From Falsiroseomonas frigidaquae (GTDB lineage Bacteria > Pseudomonadota > Alphaproteobacteria > Acetobacterales > Acetobacteraceae), in assembly GCF_012163145.1 (NCBI RefSeq), contig NZ_JAAVTX010000003.1:558001-622000 (forward strand): DNA of 64,000 nt, in the 5' to 3' direction. Position numbers and translations under genes: made by a program. The notes beneath the pieces are model-generated. The model was given only the letters and a program-made list of their open reading frames with translations, did not search any database and was not told the DNA's origin. Below are positions 61,768 through 64,000 of the stretch, piece by piece (position 1 is the first letter of the stretch; every line of letters starts with the position of its first letter).

Positions 61768-62586
61768 TCAGCCGGCGATTTCCACCAGCACCGGCACATG
61801 GTCCGATGCCTGGGTCCAGCCGCGGGCCTCCTTCAGCACGGTGTGGCTGACCAGCCCGCCCGCGAGGTCCGGCGAGACCCACACATGGTCCAGCCGCCGC
61901 CCGCGATCCGCCGCGCGCCAATCCGCCGCGCGATAGGACCACCACGTATAGAGCTTCTGGTCCGCCGGCACGAAGTGGCGCAGCGCATCGTGCCAAGCGC
62001 CCGCCTGCATCATGGCGGTCAGCGCCTCGGTCTCCACCGGCGTGTGGGAGACGATTTTCAGAAGCTGCTTGTGCGACCAGACATCATGCTCCAGTGGCGC
62101 GATGTTCAGGTCGCCGACCAGCACGGCACGCCGGAAGCCGCCGGCGGCGTGGCGCGCGGCGGACCAGGCGGTGGCCTCCGCGACGAAATCCAGCTTGTGG
62201 GCGAATTTCACGTTCTGGTCCCGGTCGGGAATGTCGCCGCCGGCCGGGATGTAGAAGTCGTGCAGTTCCACCGGGCCGCCGGGGGCGTCGAGCTCCACCG
62301 CGATATGCCGGCAATCGCCCTTGGCGCACCAGTCCGGGTCCACGCCGTCGCGGCGCGTAAAGGGGATTCGCGAAAGAATGGCGACGCCGTTGTAGCCCTT
62401 CATGCCGCGCACCGCGCGATGCTCGAAGCCCAGCGCGGCCACGCCCTCATGCGGGAAATGCTCGTCGGGGCATTTCGTCTCCTGCAGGCAGATCACGTCG
62501 GGCGCCAGCGCGGTGACGAGATCGGCCAGCAGCGGCAGGCGCAGCCGGACGGAGTTGATGTTCCAGGTGACGATGCGAAGGGTCAT
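61768..62586 (-). CDS. xth: Exodeoxyribonuclease III
   Basis: 272 residues, the standard ExoIII length. RIVTWNINSVRLRLPLL, CLQETKCPDEHFP (metal-binding Glu), YNGVAILSR, LVGDLNIAP, DHVWVSPDL and SDHVPVLVEI match in order and supply the catalytic residues. It repairs abasic sites and 3' ends. It is the first gene of the trio with the DUF2946-like and TonB genes, although the functional link is unlikely. Confidence 0.94.
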   Translation of the reverse strand: MTLRIVTWNINSVRLRLPLLADLVTALAPDVICLQETKCPDEHFPHEGVAALGFEHRAVRGMKGYNGVAILSRIPFTRRDGVDPDWCAKGDCRHIAVELDAPGGPVELHDFYIPAGGDIPDRDQNVKFAHKLDFVAEATAWSAARHAAGGFRRAVLVGDLNIAPLEHDVWSHKQLLKIVSHTPVETEALTAMMQAGAWHDALRHFVPADQKLYTWWSYRAADWRAADRGRRLDHVWVSPDLAGGLVSHTVLKEARGWTQASDHVPVLVEIAG

Positions 62587-62631
62587 GCGGCCTGCATTCG
62601 AGGTGGGTCAGGTGGCTTGCCCCCACCCCGA

Positions 62632-62656
62632 CCCTCCCCCGCTTCGCAGGGGAGGG
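62632..62656. terminator. GC-rich hairpin/repeat-like element
   Basis: An 8-bp perfect stem CCCTCCCC/GGGGAGGG with a 9-base loop, between the stop of the FAH-family gene and the start of xth on the minus strand. It is a terminator for the FAH-family gene and resembles the abundant ccctccccc-hairpin intergenic element seen in many alphaproteobacterial genomes. Confidence 0.6.
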
Positions 62657-62667
62657 AGAAGTTGAGA

Positions 62668-63351
62668 CTAGACGATCTTGACGGTGACCGTGCCGACGCC
62701 CTCGACCATGCCTTCCAGCAGGTCGCCCTTGTTCACGGCGGCGACGCCTTCCGGCGTGCCGGTCATGATCAGGTCGCCCGGCTCCAGCCGCACCAGGCCG
62801 GAGAGGTTGGCGATGACTTCCGGCACCGACCAGATCAGTTTTGCAAGATCGGAGGTCTGGGTGACCTTGCCGTTCACCCGCAACTCGATCTTGCCCTTCG
62901 AAGGGTCAAAATCGCCCGCGGGGATCAGCAGGCCCATCGGGGCGGACTTATCAAAACCCTTGCCCATGTCCCACGGGCGGCCGGTCTTCTTCGCCTCGTT
63001 CTGCAGGTCGCGGCGCGTCATATCCAGGCCGCAGCAATAGCCCCAGACATGCTTCAGCGCGTCCGCCTGGCTGATGTCCACGCCGCCGGTGCCGATGGCG
63101 ACCACCAGCTCCATCTCATGGTGCAGCGACTTGCTGGCGGGCGGATATGGCATGTCCGCATCGTTGATGACGACGGCGTCCGCCGGCTTGGTGAAGTAGA
63201 AGGGCGGCTCCCGCGTCGGGTCGCTGCCCATCTCGATGGCGTGTTCCGCGTAGTTGCGGCCGACGCAGAAGATGCGGCGCACGGGGAAGGACCCGCCGCC
63301 CTTCACCGGGATGAAGGCCTGGGCGGGCGGCGGAATCACGTAGTCGGCCAT
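62668..63351 (-). CDS. Fumarylacetoacetate hydrolase-family protein (fumarylpyruvate hydrolase-like)
   Basis: 227 residues from the ATG at 63351 (aaggaa about 9 bases upstream). [36 protein letters not shown] (metal-binding Glu) and [16 protein letters not shown] match the short fumarylpyruvate hydrolase/FAH branch. It cleaves a C-C bond of an oxo-acid from aromatic or similar catabolism, with a divalent cation. It stands alone; no other pathway enzyme is adjacent. Confidence 0.9.
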   Translation of the reverse strand: MADYVIPPPAQAFIPVKGGGSFPVRRIFCVGRNYAEHAIEMGSDPTREPPFYFTKPADAVVINDADMPYPPASKSLHHEMELVVAIGTGGVDISQADALKHVWGYCCGLDMTRRDLQNEAKKTGRPWDMGKGFDKSAPMGLLIPAGDFDPSKGKIELRVNGKVTQTSDLAKLIWSVPEVIANLSGLVRLEPGDLIMTGTPEGVAAVNKGDLLEGMVEGVGTVTVKIV

Positions 63352-63449
63352 GCTTGAGCTTTCCTTCGGGAACGCGATGCGCGGGACCATACCCCCCCGC
63401 ATACGCCGCGCAAGTGGCGCATGCCGGCAACGACGGGCGCGGGTTCGGA

Positions 63450-64000
63450 TCAGCCCAGGCTGACCCGCCACATGAAGCGCCGGCTCTCGCCCGCGCCCAG
63501 CATCTCCATCCCCGGCTTGGCCCAGATATCGCCCCAGAACTGCGCCGGGTCGGCATGGCCGGCCCAGGGCTCGATGCAGAGGAACTCGGCGCCTGGCTTC
63601 ATCCAGAGGCCGAGTTGCGAAAACCCCTGCCAGGTCACCTCCAGCCCCGGCGTGCCGGGGGCGGCATAGCGCAGGCGGCGGCTGGCCGGGTTCAGCAGGA
63701 TGATGGCGGAGGGGCGGAACAGATCCTCCCGCAGGCCCAGATTGCGGCCATGCACCGGCAGGGGATGCGGCGTCGCGTCGATCAGCCCGTTCTCGTCCAG
63801 CCGCCAGGCGGGGCCGGATTCCGCCTGCTCGAACTCGATCCGGTGCGCGTTCTTGCCGCCGGCGCCGGGCAGCGGCCAGCGGAAGGCGGGATGCGCGCCG
63901 ATCGAGAAGGGCAGCGTGCCCTCGCCAGGGTTGTGCACCGTATGCGTCACGGTCAACGACGCACCATGCAGCGCATAGGCAACCTCCAGCCGGAAGGCGA
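63450..64000 (-). CDS. Aldose 1-epimerase-family protein, 5' end outside window
   Basis: The frame remains open to the right edge; the visible part (about 183 residues) is the C-terminal portion. The first visible residues ([20 protein letters not shown]) match the strand pair before the catalytic His in aldose 1-epimerases, [10 protein letters not shown] carries the His of the family, and [12 protein letters not shown] contains the catalytic Glu. It interconverts the anomers of a hexose or hexose-6-phosphate. The internal TTG at 63956 is not the start. Confidence 0.88.
   Translation of the reverse strand, partial: AFRLEVAYALHGASLTVTHTVHNPGEGTLPFSIGAHPAFRWPLPGAGGKNAHRIEFEQAESGPAWRLDENGLIDATPHPLPVHGRNLGLREDLFRPSAIILLNPASRRLRYAAPGTPGLEVTWQGFSQLGLWMKPGAEFLCIEPWAGHADPAQFWGDIWAKPGMEMLGAGESRRFMWRVSLG

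Noticed and set aside
59545-63357. A plus-strand open frame of about 1270 codons opposite the TonB, DUF2946, xth and FAH genes
   Set aside because: It crosses four recognised minus-strand genes and their gaps, has Arg/Pro/Gln-rich low-complexity content and no motifs. Long antisense frames are expected at this GC content.

Overview
The window is about 64 kb of very GC-rich bacterial DNA with dense genes, frequent 4-base stop/start overlaps and long antisense open frames produced by GC bias. Gene content (two polysaccharide operons, SoxBDAG, a PutA paired with an Lrp-type regulator, a TctABC transporter, a FixL/FixJ-like hybrid kinase) points to an aerobic alphaproteobacterium. A member of the Acetobacteraceae close to Roseomonas is my best guess; this is inference from composition and gene content, because no rRNA or other marker gene is present. 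No tRNA, rRNA, CRISPR, insertion sequence or prophage was recognised.

Region 1 (1-22.2 kb) is an exopolysaccharide/glycan locus. It opens with the 3' part of a secreted-type or matrix-type protein and closes with its much larger paralogue at 18.9-22.2 kb, which carries three C-terminal CBM60-like carbohydrate-binding modules on proline-rich linkers. Between them lie glycosyltransferases, an FkbM methyltransferase, an NDP-sugar epimerase, an asparagine synthase-type amidotransferase, a Wzx-like flippase, two CelD/BcsL-type acyltransferases, a YdcF-like membrane protein and a glycosyltransferase fused to a WalW-type deacetylase. The set resembles exosortase-associated EPS clusters, but no exosortase is in view.

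Region 2 (22.4-26.1 kb) is regulatory: an XRE-type regulator and a 969-residue sensor kinase that carries a degenerate CheB-like domain, PAS, kinase core, two receiver domains and a LuxR-type output domain in one chain.

Region 3 (26.3-36.9 kb, minus strand) is a tightly packed nine-gene operon: alcohol dehydrogenase, Gfo/Idh/MocA oxidoreductase, dTDP-rhamnose-4-epimerase-like SDR, a glycoside-hydrolase/SDR fusion, a GT4 enzyme, three successive CgeB-like glycosyltransferases and a UDP-glucuronate decarboxylase (UDP-xylose synthase). It probably builds and attaches pentose and deoxysugar units for a second surface glycan or glycoconjugate.

Region 4 (37-49.4 kb) is metabolic: a YbhP/ClsB-like pair for lipid metabolism, a sarcosine oxidase operon soxB-soxD-soxA-soxG ending in an Sfp-type phosphopantetheinyl transferase, bifunctional PutA with a divergent Lrp/AsnC regulator, and an HdeD-like membrane protein.

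Region 5 (49.4-59.2 kb) looks like a carboxylate uptake and catabolic island: TctA/TctB/TctC, two paralogous fumarate-reductase/ketosteroid-dehydrogenase-type flavoproteins, an AroE-like dehydrogenase, an IclR regulator and two TIM-barrel sugar-phosphate isomerase-like enzymes. Region 6 (59.2-64 kb) has a TonB-dependent receptor with a DUF2946-like partner, exonuclease III, a fumarylacetoacetate hydrolase-family enzyme and a truncated aldose-1-epimerase.
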